Origin: Caulobacter sp.
GTDB lineage: Bacteria; Pseudomonadota; Alphaproteobacteria; Caulobacterales; Caulobacteraceae
Direction: 5' to 3'
Assembly (NCBI GenBank): GCA_017744495.1
Contig: JAGIBE010000218.1
Location: 1 to 36,293, forward strand
Length of the DNA stretch: 36,293 bases
A model generated the notes under the pieces. The model was not told the origin of the DNA and did no database searches. It saw only the letters and a program-made list of their open reading frames with translations. The position numbers and the translations under genes were made by a program. This document shows, piece by piece, positions 1 to 8,297 of this stretch (position 1 is the first letter of the stretch; every line of letters begins with the position of its first letter).

Positions 1-1
1 C

Positions 2-2173
2 GCCTATGGCGTCTGGACCACCCCGACCGTGTTCGAGAACACCGGGCAGAACAGCACCGGCAACGGCCGTCCTTGGGTGGCCGTCGACGAGTACGACATC
101 AATGCCTGGTGGGTGAACAGCTTCTCGGTCAACCGCACGACCAAGTCGGAGACCAAGAACTACAACCTCGAACTGAAGTACGACAACGGCGGCCCCTTCA
201 CCAGTGAAGTGCGCGCCATCCGCGCCAACGGCAACCGTCTCAGCATGAACGGTCAAGCCCAGGGCGACCTCTCCAACTGGCAGTACGCGCCGGGCCGCTT
301 CAACCTGTTCCGTGACCCGAACGACCGTACGCGCGGCCCGTTCTATCCGGCCTCGATCTGCGCCCAGTATCCGGCCTCGCAGCGCAGCAACTCCGTCGTC
401 GGCAGCGCGGGCGGCTGCTACTTGAACCCGAATCCGCTGGGCTACGGTGCCAATCCGCAGCTGCACTACAACATCAGCGGCGACAAGGCGGTCTGGAGCG
501 GCTTCAACAACCCGCTGGCCGGCGGCCTAGGGGCGGGCAAGACGCTCAAGGACTACATGGCCAACAAGGACAGCTACGCCATCGCGGCGTTCTCGTCCGA
601 GGGCAACAACGAGGTCGACTCCGACTTCAACGCCTTCCGCGCCGAAGGCCACTACAAGTTCGACGACAAGCTGCTGGGCTTCATCACCAAGATCGACGCC
701 GGCGTTCGCCAGAGCGACCGCTCGGTCGAGGTCGAGGCGTTCCACCTGTTTTCGCCGTTCTACGGCGGCACGCCGGGCGCGGTGCAGGCCAACGGCCAGC
801 CGGTGCCGGCCGCGGGCTGCTACGCCCAGTGGAAGGCCATCGACGTCGTCATGAACCAGGACCAGTGCCAGGCGGGCGAGTTCGTGCCCAACCCGCTCGG
901 CGGCGCTCCGATCTTCCAAGGCTACACCGTCAACAAGCCCACCAAGATCGACGCCTACAACAACGTCATCTGGATGGATGACCTGGGCAAGATCACCCAG
1001 GGCATCCCGGGCTTCTGGGTCGTGGATCCGCATGACTTCGACAACGTGGCCGAGTTCCAGAAGCGCGTGTTCGGCGCGGCCGTGCGCTACCAGATCCCGG
1101 GCGTGACCTATGACGTCACCCTGAAGGAGCAGAGCGCCTACGCCGACGCCAACTTCGAGATCGGCAAGCTGTCGGGCAACGTCGGATTGCACGTCATCCA
1201 GACCCACCTGCTGGTGAAGCAGAACCTGACGGGCGCGACCCAGAACTACGGCGACACCAACCTGGACGTCGGCGATACGGTCACAACCCGCAAGTACACC
1301 GACTGGCTACCGTCGTTGAACGCCACCTACGACGCCACCGACAAGCTGAAGTTCCGCTTCGGCTACTCCAAGACCATGCAGCCGCTGGACCTGCAGAACT
1401 ACGGCGGCGGCCTCAGCATCTCCACCGCCGACTGCGGCACCAAGCCGGGCCGCTGCGTGACGGGCGCCAGCTCGTCGGGCAACCCGGCGCTGAATCCGTG
1501 GCGTTCCACGAACCTGGACGCCGCCGTCGAATACTACTTCGGCGGCGCCTCGATGGTGAACCTGTCGCTGTTCAAGCTGAAGATCGACAGCTTCGTCACC
1601 GGCGGCACCACCACCGGCACGTTCAAGGACGAGGACGGCACGCCGCGCACCGTCAACGTCACCCAGCCCATCCAGGGCGACGGCGGTTCGGTGAAGGGTC
1701 TGGAAGTCGGCACCAAGCTGGCGTTCAGCGACCTGCTGACCAACGGCGGGTTCTTCTCGAACTTCGGCGTCGACGCCAACGCCACCTACTCGCCCAGCTC
1801 AGAGTCGCGCGTCGGCCTCGACGGTCACAAGCTGCCGTTCACCGACAACTCCAAGTACCAGTACAACCTCATCGGCTGGTACCAGGACGACAAGTGGCAG
1901 GCCCGCGTCGCCTACAACTACCGGACCGATCGCCTCAGCAGCGTCTCCGGCAGCTCGGGCGACAACCTGCCGATCTTCCAGAAGTCCACCGGCTATGTTG
2001 ATGTGAATCTCAGCTATGACATTCGCGACAACATCATCGTCTACCTCAACGGCTCGAACGTGACAGGCGAGATCGAGAATTACTACGTGAAGTTCGCGGA
2101 CGGTAAGACTCAGTACGCCAACCAGAACCAGTTCGAACCGCGCTGGACCCTCGGCATCCGCGCCAAGTGGTGA
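2..2173 (+). CDS. TonB-dependent receptor, C-terminal part (5' truncated)
   Basis: The reading frame is open from the first bases of the window, so the N-terminal signal peptide, TonB box and most or all of the plug domain lie upstream. The 723 visible residues look like an outer-membrane beta-barrel: alternating aromatic/polar strands, long Asn/Gly-rich loops, and the terminal strand of TonB-dependent receptors ending in RWTLGIRAKW with a C-terminal aromatic residue. Loops contain paired cysteines (for example around 'SICAQYP' and 'GGCYLNP'), common in large Caulobacter and Xanthomonas receptors. Members of this family import siderophores, vitamins or oligosaccharides using proton-motive force delivered through TonB-ExbBD. 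The ligand cannot be read from this part. The two halogenase genes immediately downstream are typical neighbours of this receptor class, which suggests a common locus, although a terminator separates them. Confidence 0.93.
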   Translation, partial: AYGVWTTPTVFENTGQNSTGNGRPWVAVDEYDINAWWVNSFSVNRTTKSETKNYNLELKYDNGGPFTSEVRAIRANGNRLSMNGQAQGDLSNWQYAPGRFNLFRDPNDRTRGPFYPASICAQYPASQRSNSVVGSAGGCYLNPNPLGYGANPQLHYNISGDKAVWSGFNNPLAGGLGAGKTLKDYMANKDSYAIAAFSSEGNNEVDSDFNAFRAEGHYKFDDKLLGFITKIDAGVRQSDRSVEVEAFHLFSPFYGGTPGAVQANGQPVPAAGCYAQWKAIDVVMNQDQCQAGEFVPNPLGGAPIFQGYTVNKPTKIDAYNNVIWMDDLGKITQGIPGFWVVDPHDFDNVAEFQKRVFGAAVRYQIPGVTYDVTLKEQSAYADANFEIGKLSGNVGLHVIQTHLLVKQNLTGATQNYGDTNLDVGDTVTTRKYTDWLPSLNATYDATDKLKFRFGYSKTMQPLDLQNYGGGLSISTADCGTKPGRCVTGASSSGNPALNPWRSTNLDAAVEYYFGGASMVNLSLFKLKIDSFVTGGTTTGTFKDEDGTPRTVNVTQPIQGDGGSVKGLEVGTKLAFSDLLTNGGFFSNFGVDANATYSPSSESRVGLDGHKLPFTDNSKYQYNLIGWYQDDKWQARVAYNYRTDRLSSVSGSSGDNLPIFQKSTGYVDVNLSYDIRDNIIVYLNGSNVTGEIENYYVKFADGKTQYANQNQFEPRWTLGIRAKW

Positions 2174-2183
2174 TCTAGACCTG

Positions 2184-2217
2184 GGACGCGACCGATTCTG
2201 TTCGAGCGGTCGCGTCC
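2184..2217 (+). other. Stem-loop 1 after the receptor gene
   Basis: A perfect 11-bp inverted repeat (GGACGCGACCG / CGGTCGCGTCC) with a 12-nt loop begins 10 nt after the receptor stop. It is not followed by a T-run, so it is more likely an mRNA 3'-end stabiliser or part of a compound terminator than a terminator by itself. Confidence 0.6.
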
Positions 2218-2234
2218 TGGACCTTCCTCTTGAG

Positions 2235-2256
2235 GCGTCCTTCTTAGGAAGGACGC
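2235..2256 (+). other. Stem-loop 2 after the receptor gene
   Basis: A perfect 9-bp inverted repeat (GCGTCCTTC / GAAGGACGC) closed by a TTAG tetraloop. No T-run follows. It lies between stem-loop 1 and the terminator at 2277, giving three consecutive hairpins in about 125 nt. Confidence 0.55.
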
Positions 2257-2276
2257 TCCCGACCCTTTCCCTGCGG

Positions 2277-2310
2277 GCCGCTGTGACCCCTGTCACAGCG
2301 GCTTCTTTTT
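2277..2310 (+). terminator. Rho-independent terminator of the receptor gene
   Basis: A perfect 11-bp stem (GCCGCTGTGAC / GTCACAGCGGC) with a CCCT loop, followed by TTCTTTTT. This has all the elements of an intrinsic terminator. It separates the receptor transcript from the halogenase pair, so the halogenases probably have their own promoter between about 2311 and 2390. Confidence 0.85.
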
Positions 2311-2400
2311 CCGTCCAGGGCCACTAGCATCACGGATCAAACGGACTCTTCGACGTCCGTGGCGAGAAGCCGGAGAGCTTCGAAAGGGCAGGGACCGACC

Positions 2401-3951
2401 ATGCAACAGACGGCGCGCGACGCTCTTACGGATAAGCGTATCCGCGACATCGTCATCGTCGGCGGGGGCACGGCCGGCTGGATGGCGGCCGCGAGCCTGA
2501 AGCGGCACTTCGGGGCCGCGCCGATCAACATCACCCTGATCGAGTCTTCCGAGATCGGCACGATCGGCGTGGGCGAGGCGACGATCCCCACCATCCGCCG
2601 CTTCTACCAGGCCCTGGGCCTTTCCGACATCGACGTGCTGCGGGCCACCGGCGGCACCTGCAAGCTGGGTATCCGCTTCAACGACTGGCTCAAGCCCGGG
2701 GCGTCCTTCATCCATCCGTTCGGTCTGTACGGCCAGGACCTGAACGGCGTGTCGTTCCATCACTACTGGATGCGCCTGCGCGCCTTGGGCGAGACCGCGC
2801 AGATCGCCGACTATTCGCTGGGCGCCAGCCTGGCCGCCGCCGGCAAGTTCACCACTCCGTCGCGCAATCCGCCCTCGACCCTGTCGGTGTTCGACTGGGC
2901 GCTGCATTTCGACGCCGGCCTGTTCGCCCGGCTGATGCGCCAGGTCGCCGAGCAGAACGGCGTGCGGCGCATCGACGCCAAGATCACGAAGGTCAACCTG
3001 CGGGCCGAGGATGGCTTCATCGAGTCCGTGTCGCTGGACAGCGGCGCGACCGTGTCCGGCGACCTCTTCATCGACTGCTCGGGCTTCCGCGGCCTGCTGA
3101 TCGAGGAGGCCCTGCACACCGGTTACGAGGACTGGAGCCCGTGGCTGCTGTGCGACGCCGCCATGGCCGTCCAGAGCGAGGGGCAGGGCGCGCCGCCGCC
3201 CTATACCGACGTCACGGCCCACGAGGCCGGCTGGCGCTGGCGCATCCCCCTCCAGCACCGCTGGGGCAACGGCTACGTCTATTCCAGCCGCCACGCCACC
3301 GACGAGCAGGCCAGGGCGGTGCTGACCGGCGCTCTCGATGAGCGGCTGCTGCACGAGCCGCGCAAGATCGGCTTCCATCCCGGTCGCCGCCTGAAGGCCT
3401 GGAACAAGAACTGCATCGCCCTGGGCCTGGCTTCGGGTTTCCTCGAGCCGCTGGAGAGCACCAGCATCGCCCTGATCGAGACGGGCATCGAGAAGATCAA
3501 GCAGCTGTTCCCCAACCGCGACTTCGACCCGGCGGTGGTGGACGAATTCAACGAGATGTCACGCCTGGAGATGGAGCGCGTCCGCGACTTCATCATCCTG
3601 CACTACAAGCTCAATCAGCGAACCGAAGACCCGACCGGGTTCTGGACCCACTGCCGCGAGATGTCGGTTCCCGACACTCTCCAGAAGAAGACCGACCTCT
3701 GGCGCGCCCAGGGGCACTTCGTCCGCTACCGGTGGGAGATGTTCGCCCCGCCCAGCTGGCTGGCGATCTATGCAGGCTTCGAGGTGCTGCCGGAGACCTA
3801 CGACCTCAGCGTCGAGGGCTTCGACGCCGGCCAGCTCTCGGCCGCCCTGGGCGAGATGCGCAAGGCCGTGGCCGAGACCGTGGCGGCGACCCGCCCTCAC
3901 GGCGACTTCATCGAACAGTACGCCCGTCCCCAACCGGTGGCGGCCGAGTAG
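2401..3951 (+). CDS. Flavin-dependent tryptophan-halogenase family protein (first of a pair)
   Basis: This 516-aa protein has the full flavin-dependent halogenase architecture. It shows a Rossmann FAD motif GGGTAGW (about residues 21-27), the GEATIP segment, the family lysine in CKLGIRF (K88, corresponding to catalytic K79 of PrnA), the diagnostic WxWxIP motif as WRWRIP (278-283), and EPLEST with E352, corresponding to PrnA E346. Known members use FADH2 from a separate reductase plus O2 and halide to make HOCl or HOBr that halogenates an indole or other aromatic. No reductase gene is nearby. The ATG at 2401 is preferred over an in-frame GTG at 2359 because AGGGA lies a few nt upstream and homology begins close after. 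The next gene starts 10 nt after this stop. Members next to TonB receptors in Caulobacter, Brevundimonas and Xanthomonas often act on free indoles or have unknown substrates, so the substrate is left open. Confidence 0.93.
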   Translation: MQQTARDALTDKRIRDIVIVGGGTAGWMAAASLKRHFGAAPINITLIESSEIGTIGVGEATIPTIRRFYQALGLSDIDVLRATGGTCKLGIRFNDWLKPGASFIHPFGLYGQDLNGVSFHHYWMRLRALGETAQIADYSLGASLAAAGKFTTPSRNPPSTLSVFDWALHFDAGLFARLMRQVAEQNGVRRIDAKITKVNLRAEDGFIESVSLDSGATVSGDLFIDCSGFRGLLIEEALHTGYEDWSPWLLCDAAMAVQSEGQGAPPPYTDVTAHEAGWRWRIPLQHRWGNGYVYSSRHATDEQARAVLTGALDERLLHEPRKIGFHPGRRLKAWNKNCIALGLASGFLEPLESTSIALIETGIEKIKQLFPNRDFDPAVVDEFNEMSRLEMERVRDFIILHYKLNQRTEDPTGFWTHCREMSVPDTLQKKTDLWRAQGHFVRYRWEMFAPPSWLAIYAGFEVLPETYDLSVEGFDAGQLSAALGEMRKAVAETVAATRPHGDFIEQYARPQPVAAE

Positions 3952-3961
3952 GAGCAGCCCG

Positions 3962-5476
3962 ATGGCTCACCTGAACAAGATCGTCATCGTCGGCGGCGGC
4001 TCGGCCGGCTGGATCTGCGCGGCCATGCTCAGCCACTATTTCCAGAAGGGGCCGACGCAAGTCGAGCTGGTCGAGTCCGAGGAGATCGGCACGATCGGCG
4101 TAGGGGAGTCGACCATCCCGCCGTTCCTCCAGCTGATCCGCACCTTGGGGATCAACGAGCAGGAATTCATTCAGGAAACCCAGGCCGCCTTCAAGCTGGG
4201 CATCCGGTTCGAGAACTGGCTCGAGAAGGGCGACACCTACTACCATCCGTTCGGCCAGATCGGCGGTCCGCTGGAGGTCAACGAGTTCTATCAGTGCTGG
4301 CTGCGCGCCAAGCAGAACGGCCATCCGTCCAACCTGCAGGACTTCGCCCCGGCCACGGCCATGGCCAAGGCGGGCAAGTTCATGCTGCCGGCGGCGGCGC
4401 AGAAGACCATGATCGCCAACGCCAACTACGCCCTGCACGTCGATGCGCGGCTGGTGGGCCTGTACCTGCGCAAGTTCGCCGAGGCGCGCGGCGTCAAGCG
4501 CACCGAGGGCATCGTCACCGACGTGGCCACGCGTCCCGACGGCGGTGTCGCCAAGGTGATCCTGAAGGACGGCCGGGAGGTGGCCGGCGACTTCTTCGTC
4601 GACTGTTCGGGTTTCCGCGCCCTGCTGATCGGCAAGACCCTGGGCGAGCCGTTCCGCGACTGGGGCGACGTGCTGTTGTGCGACCGCGCCGTGGTCGCCC
4701 AGACCGAGAACGTCGGGCCGCCCCATCCCTACACCCTGGTCCAGGCCCAGGACTTCGGCTGGCGCTGGCGCATCCCGCTGCAGCACCGCGCGGGCAACGG
4801 CTACGTCTTCGCCAGCAAGTATCTGAGCGATGACGAGGCCACGGCCACCCTGATGAGCCAGATCCAGGGCGAAGTGGTGCTGGGCCCCAACATCATCCCG
4901 TTCAAGACGGGCGTGCGCGAGCGGCCGTGGGTCAAGAACGTGGTCTCGATCGGCCTGTCCTGCGGCTTCATCGAGCCGCTGGAGTCGACGGCCCTGCACC
5001 TGATCTACAAGGGCATGGACTACTTCCTGCGGTTCCTGCCCGACATGGACGCCGACCAGACCCTGGCGGCGGAATACAACCGCCGCATGGTCGCCGACTA
5101 CGAGGAGATCCGCGACTTCATCGTGCTGCACTATGTGACGACCCGGCGCGAGGACACGCCGTTCTGGCGCGACTACCAGAAGGTCGTCCCGCCCCAGAGC
5201 CTCAAGGAGCGGATGGACCTGTTCAGGGCGGCCGGGGTGCTGCGCGACGGCGTCGACGACATGTTCCGCGCGCCCAGCTGGCAGTCGGTGATGGAGGGCA
5301 TGGGCGTGCGGCCGCAGCGTTATCAGCAGTTGGTCGACCGCATCCCGCTGAGCGTGATCATGAACCTGATGGACAAGTCCGCGCCGATGCTCGCCGACTT
5401 CGTGGCCACCTTGCCGAGCCACGAGGAGTTCCTCGCAACCCATTGCCCGGCCGCGCCTTTCAAGCGGTCGGCTTAG
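3962..5476 (+). CDS. Flavin-dependent tryptophan-halogenase family protein (second of a pair)
   Basis: A 504-aa paralogue of the preceding gene with the same motifs: GGGSAGW (residues 11-17), GESTIPP, the catalytic lysine in FKLGIRF (K78), WRWRIP (267-272) and EPLEST (E341). All known catalytic positions are retained, so it is predicted to be active. The ATG at 3962 has a GGAG Shine-Dalgarno at 3951-3954 that begins on the last base of the previous stop codon, so the two genes are almost certainly cotranscribed and coupled. The frame stays open upstream to 3770, but that would overlap the first halogenase by about 180 nt and has no homology. The gene converges on the minus-strand gene ending at 5483 with only 6 nt between stop codons. 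Two paralogues kept together suggest different substrates or successive halogenations, which is inference. Confidence 0.93.
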   Translation: MAHLNKIVIVGGGSAGWICAAMLSHYFQKGPTQVELVESEEIGTIGVGESTIPPFLQLIRTLGINEQEFIQETQAAFKLGIRFENWLEKGDTYYHPFGQIGGPLEVNEFYQCWLRAKQNGHPSNLQDFAPATAMAKAGKFMLPAAAQKTMIANANYALHVDARLVGLYLRKFAEARGVKRTEGIVTDVATRPDGGVAKVILKDGREVAGDFFVDCSGFRALLIGKTLGEPFRDWGDVLLCDRAVVAQTENVGPPHPYTLVQAQDFGWRWRIPLQHRAGNGYVFASKYLSDDEATATLMSQIQGEVVLGPNIIPFKTGVRERPWVKNVVSIGLSCGFIEPLESTALHLIYKGMDYFLRFLPDMDADQTLAAEYNRRMVADYEEIRDFIVLHYVTTRREDTPFWRDYQKVVPPQSLKERMDLFRAAGVLRDGVDDMFRAPSWQSVMEGMGVRPQRYQQLVDRIPLSVIMNLMDKSAPMLADFVATLPSHEEFLATHCPAAPFKRSA

Positions 5477-5482
5477 GAGCCG

Positions 5483-5881
5483 TCAGCGCCAGGTCTTGGC
5501 CTGGGTGATCGTGACGGGTTCGGTCAACACGACTTCTAGCGAACGCCCGGCGACGGTGCAGCTGGCGATCTTCACGGACCCCTGGCCGCCCGTGATCCGG
5601 CAGGTCAGGGACTGCGAGAAGGTCGCCGCCATCAGCCGTTCGCGGTCGACGGGCAGGACGGGGGCGGTCGGGCTGATCCGCAGCGGGATCCAGCGATCGG
5701 GCGTCGGGCCTTGGGCGATGCAGAGGGTGTGGCCGTCGATGACGTGCAGCACCGGGCCGGTGACGGTCTGGCCCACGGCCGGAGCGGGCGCGCGGCAGAT
5801 CTGCGCCCAGGCGGGCGCGCCGAAGCCTAGGGCGGCCCAGGCGATGGCTGCCGCACCCGATCTCGCCCAACCCCTGGCCAT
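5483..5881 (-). CDS. Small exported SNase-like (OB-fold) protein
   Basis: A 132-aa protein with an N-terminal signal peptide (MARGWAR..., hydrophobic core, cleavage likely after APAWA before QICRA). The mature part contains GPVLHVIDGHTLCI, which resembles the first beta-hairpin of staphylococcal-nuclease domains (usually VIDGDTL), then a short beta-rich tail with two cysteines (C97 and C109 counting from the ATG at 5881) that could form a disulfide. The D-to-H change in the motif and the lack of a recognisable second half of the SNase fold (no RGE-type catalytic segment) argue against nuclease activity. ATG at 5881 is chosen because AGAGGA lies 9 nt upstream. A GTG at 5887 is possible. It converges tightly on the second halogenase gene, with no evidence of functional linkage. 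Confidence 0.75.
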   Translation of the reverse strand: MARGWARSGAAAIAWAALGFGAPAWAQICRAPAPAVGQTVTGPVLHVIDGHTLCIAQGPTPDRWIPLRISPTAPVLPVDRERLMAATFSQSLTCRITGGQGSVKIASCTVAGRSLEVVLTEPVTITQAKTWR

Positions 5882-6082
5882 GACCACATGTCCTCTGAAC
5901 GCGGAGTCAAACGCTGTGGATAACTTCGTGTTCCTGGCGGAGCGCCTTGAAACGTCTGACGTTTGTCCAGTGTTGCTCCGGCGCCGCAGGCCGCCCGGAA
6001 CGCCGGCCGGTCTGGCGTGCTAAGAGAAGACCCGCAGCCCGGCGACTCGGCGCGGGCGAACGACACGGATGGGAGAAGTCCC

Positions 6083-7471
6083 CTGGCGACGGCGAAGCGT
6101 ACGGGATCGCGCAAGACCCTGACGACGGCCAATCTGGCGGCCCTGGGCGCCGAGCGGCTGGCCGAACTGCTCATCGACGTCGCCGAGGGCCACGCCCAGA
6201 TCAAGCGCCGCCTGCGCCTGGAGCTGGCCGGCGAGATCGGTCCCGAGGACCTGGCGGCCGAACTGGCCAAGCGCATCGACACCGTCGCCGACAGCCGGGC
6301 GCGCATCCATTGGCGCAAGCACAAGGAGTTCGTCCGCGAGCTGGACATGCAGCGGAGCCTGATCGTCGGGCGGCTGACCGAACTGGACCCCAGTCTGGCC
6401 CTGCCGATGATGCTTCGGTTCCTGGGCCTGGCCGAGGGCGTGTCGCATCGCACCGCCGACGCCAAGGGCGAGATCGAGGCGGTGTTCGACGCCGCCGTAG
6501 ACGACCTCGCCGTCATCGCGCCCTTGGCCCTGGTCGATCCGCGGGCCGTGGGAGATCAACTGCTGGACCTCCTGCTGCATGGCCGGGCGGGCCTGGGACC
6601 GCGCGCGCTGAAGAACGTCCTGCCGGCCCTCGGCGCCGAGGGCGTGGCGCAACTGCGGGCGCGGGTCGAGACGACCATGGCTTCGCAGAAGCGGGTCAGC
6701 GGCGCGTTGAAGGCCGCCGTCCAGGTGCTGGCCGACGCCCAGGGCGACGTCGACGGCTATGTGGCCCAGTTCACCGAGTCCCAGGCCGTGCTGCCGCCGA
6801 TCGGCGCTCAGATCGCCCGGCGGCTGACGGCGGCGGGGCGCTATGACGAGGCGGTGGCCGCCCTCGACCGCTCGACGCCCGGCTCGTTCGCCCAACTGGT
6901 CGGGACCGTGCTGGGGCGTCCGACGATACCAGGCCCGGGCGCTCTCGACTGGGAGGGCGCCTATATCGAGGTGCTGGAGGCGCGCGGGCAGGGGGATCTC
7001 GCTCAGAACATGCGCTGGACCAGCTTCGAGCGCGGCCTGTCGGTCGAGCGGCTGCGCGACTATCTCAAGCGCCTGCCGGACTTCGACGACGTCGAGGCCG
7101 AGGACAAGGCCCTGGCGCATGCCGAGGACTTCCACGACATTCATGCCGCCCTGGACTTCCTGATCCGCTGGCCCGCCTGGGACCGCGCCGCGCGGCTGGT
7201 GCTGCGCCGCTGGGGCGACCTGGACGGCGATCGTCCGGAGCTCCTTGAGCCGGCCGCCCGGGCGATCGAGGGTCGCCATCCGCTGGCCGCGACCCTGCTG
7301 CTGCGGGCCATGATCCTGGACACCGCGCGCTACGCTCGCAACACCCGCTACAAGGACGCCCAGAAGCAGCTCCTGGAAGCCGCTTCCCTGGCCCCGGCCA
7401 TCGCCGACTGGGGCGGCCACGAGGACGCCGAGGCGTTCGCCGCCAGGGTGACGGGCTATCGGCGCTGGTAG
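6083..7471 (+). CDS. DUF6880-type helical-repeat protein
   Basis: About 462 aa, rich in Ala/Leu/Arg helices and without signal peptide or membrane segments. The N-terminus (KTLTTANLAALGAERLAELL) and overall pattern match alphaproteobacterial proteins of unknown function that I recall as DUF6880. The start is uncertain. Family members begin a few residues before KTLTTANL, which corresponds to a CTG codon at 6083 preceded by GGGAGAAG (6071-6078). The nearest ATG/GTG/TTG starts in frame are GTG 6017 and TTG 5963; neither has a good ribosome binding site and both add a low-complexity leader. Helical-repeat composition suggests a scaffold or protein-interaction role, but no function can be assigned. 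The gene is divergent from the SNase-like gene. Confidence 0.75.
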   Translation: MATAKRTGSRKTLTTANLAALGAERLAELLIDVAEGHAQIKRRLRLELAGEIGPEDLAAELAKRIDTVADSRARIHWRKHKEFVRELDMQRSLIVGRLTELDPSLALPMMLRFLGLAEGVSHRTADAKGEIEAVFDAAVDDLAVIAPLALVDPRAVGDQLLDLLLHGRAGLGPRALKNVLPALGAEGVAQLRARVETTMASQKRVSGALKAAVQVLADAQGDVDGYVAQFTESQAVLPPIGAQIARRLTAAGRYDEAVAALDRSTPGSFAQLVGTVLGRPTIPGPGALDWEGAYIEVLEARGQGDLAQNMRWTSFERGLSVERLRDYLKRLPDFDDVEAEDKALAHAEDFHDIHAALDFLIRWPAWDRAARLVLRRWGDLDGDRPELLEPAARAIEGRHPLAATLLLRAMILDTARYARNTRYKDAQKQLLEAASLAPAIADWGGHEDAEAFAARVTGYRRW

Positions 7472-7561
7472 AACCGTTCGCGAGCGCAAAAGCCTCGATT
7501 GCCTTGACCGGAGCGCCGGACCTATAAGCGCCCTGAAGTATCCAGCCCGCCGAGGGATTCC

Positions 7562-8134
7562 ATGAGCTCCGATTTCGCCGCCGCGCGCCTGAACATGGTC
7601 GAAAGCCAGATCCGCACGGCCGACGTCACCGACCTGCCCCTGCAGGACGCCCTGCGCGTCGTGCCGCGCGAAACGCTCGTGCCGGCCGGCAAGGGCTATC
7701 TGGCCTATGCCGACGCCGACGTCGAATACGCCCCCGGCCGCTGGCTGCTGCGTCCGCGCGACGTGGGCAAGCTGCTGCAGCACCTACGTCCGCGCGAGGG
7801 CGACAAGGCCCTGGCCATCGCCGCGCCGTACGCGGCGGCCGTGCTGGAGAAGATGGGCGTCGAGGTCACCCGCCTGGATGGGGAAGACCTGACCGCCGTG
7901 CCGGGCGGCGATTACGACGTGATCATCTGCGAAGGCGCCGTGCCGCGAGCCCCGACCAGCTGGACCAAGGCTCTGGCCGTCGGCGGCCGCCTGGCGGTGA
8001 TCGAGCGCGACGGTCCGGTCGGTCGCGCGGTGATCTATGTCCATGCGGAAGACGGCGTCGGCCGTCGCGCCGTGTTCGACGCCACCCCGCCGATGCTGGC
8101 CGGTTTCGCCGTCGAACAGGGCTTTGCGTTCTGA
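7562..8134 (+). CDS. Protein-L-isoaspartate O-methyltransferase-like protein (degenerate)
   Basis: A 190-aa protein that starts like the PCMT family of the tolC neighbourhood (FAAARLNMVESQIRTADVTD). Canonical PCMTs repair isoaspartyl residues using SAM. Here the SAM-binding motif I, normally like VLEIGTGSGYQAA, reads ALAIAAPYAAAVLEKMG and has lost the glycines. The usual substrate-loop motif is replaced by GRWLLRPRDVG. The protein is also shorter than active enzymes (about 210-220 aa). It may therefore be a non-catalytic derivative. ATG at 7562 follows GAGGGATTCC, a good Shine-Dalgarno. This gene commonly precedes tolC in alphaproteobacteria, and that order is kept here. It could also be a divergent methyltransferase with altered SAM binding. 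Confidence 0.85.
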   Translation: MSSDFAAARLNMVESQIRTADVTDLPLQDALRVVPRETLVPAGKGYLAYADADVEYAPGRWLLRPRDVGKLLQHLRPREGDKALAIAAPYAAAVLEKMGVEVTRLDGEDLTAVPGGDYDVIICEGAVPRAPTSWTKALAVGGRLAVIERDGPVGRAVIYVHAEDGVGRRAVFDATPPMLAGFAVEQGFAF

Positions 8135-8297
8135 CGACTTCCAGTCCAGAAACCAGAACGCAACGTCTGCGTGAAAAAAGCTTAACTAGCGGCCTATGGT
8201 CTCTCGCCTTACAGCCGATCATATAGGGTGCGAGCGTCGCGCCTGATCTGAGCAAGTCTCTGGCCCGGGTTGCCGTGGCCGGGGGGTTTCGTGGGGA

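Noticed and set aside
3908..5443. Long open frame (about 511 codons) antisense to the second halogenase
   Set aside because: Antisense shadow of a high-GC gene: the sequence is Arg/His/Gly/Leu low complexity with no domain, while the sense strand carries all halogenase motifs.
2401..5476. A halogenated natural-product biosynthetic cluster
   Set aside because: No NRPS, PKS, chromopyrrolate or tryptophan oxidase genes and no flavin reductase lie nearby; two halogenases plus a receptor are not enough to call one.
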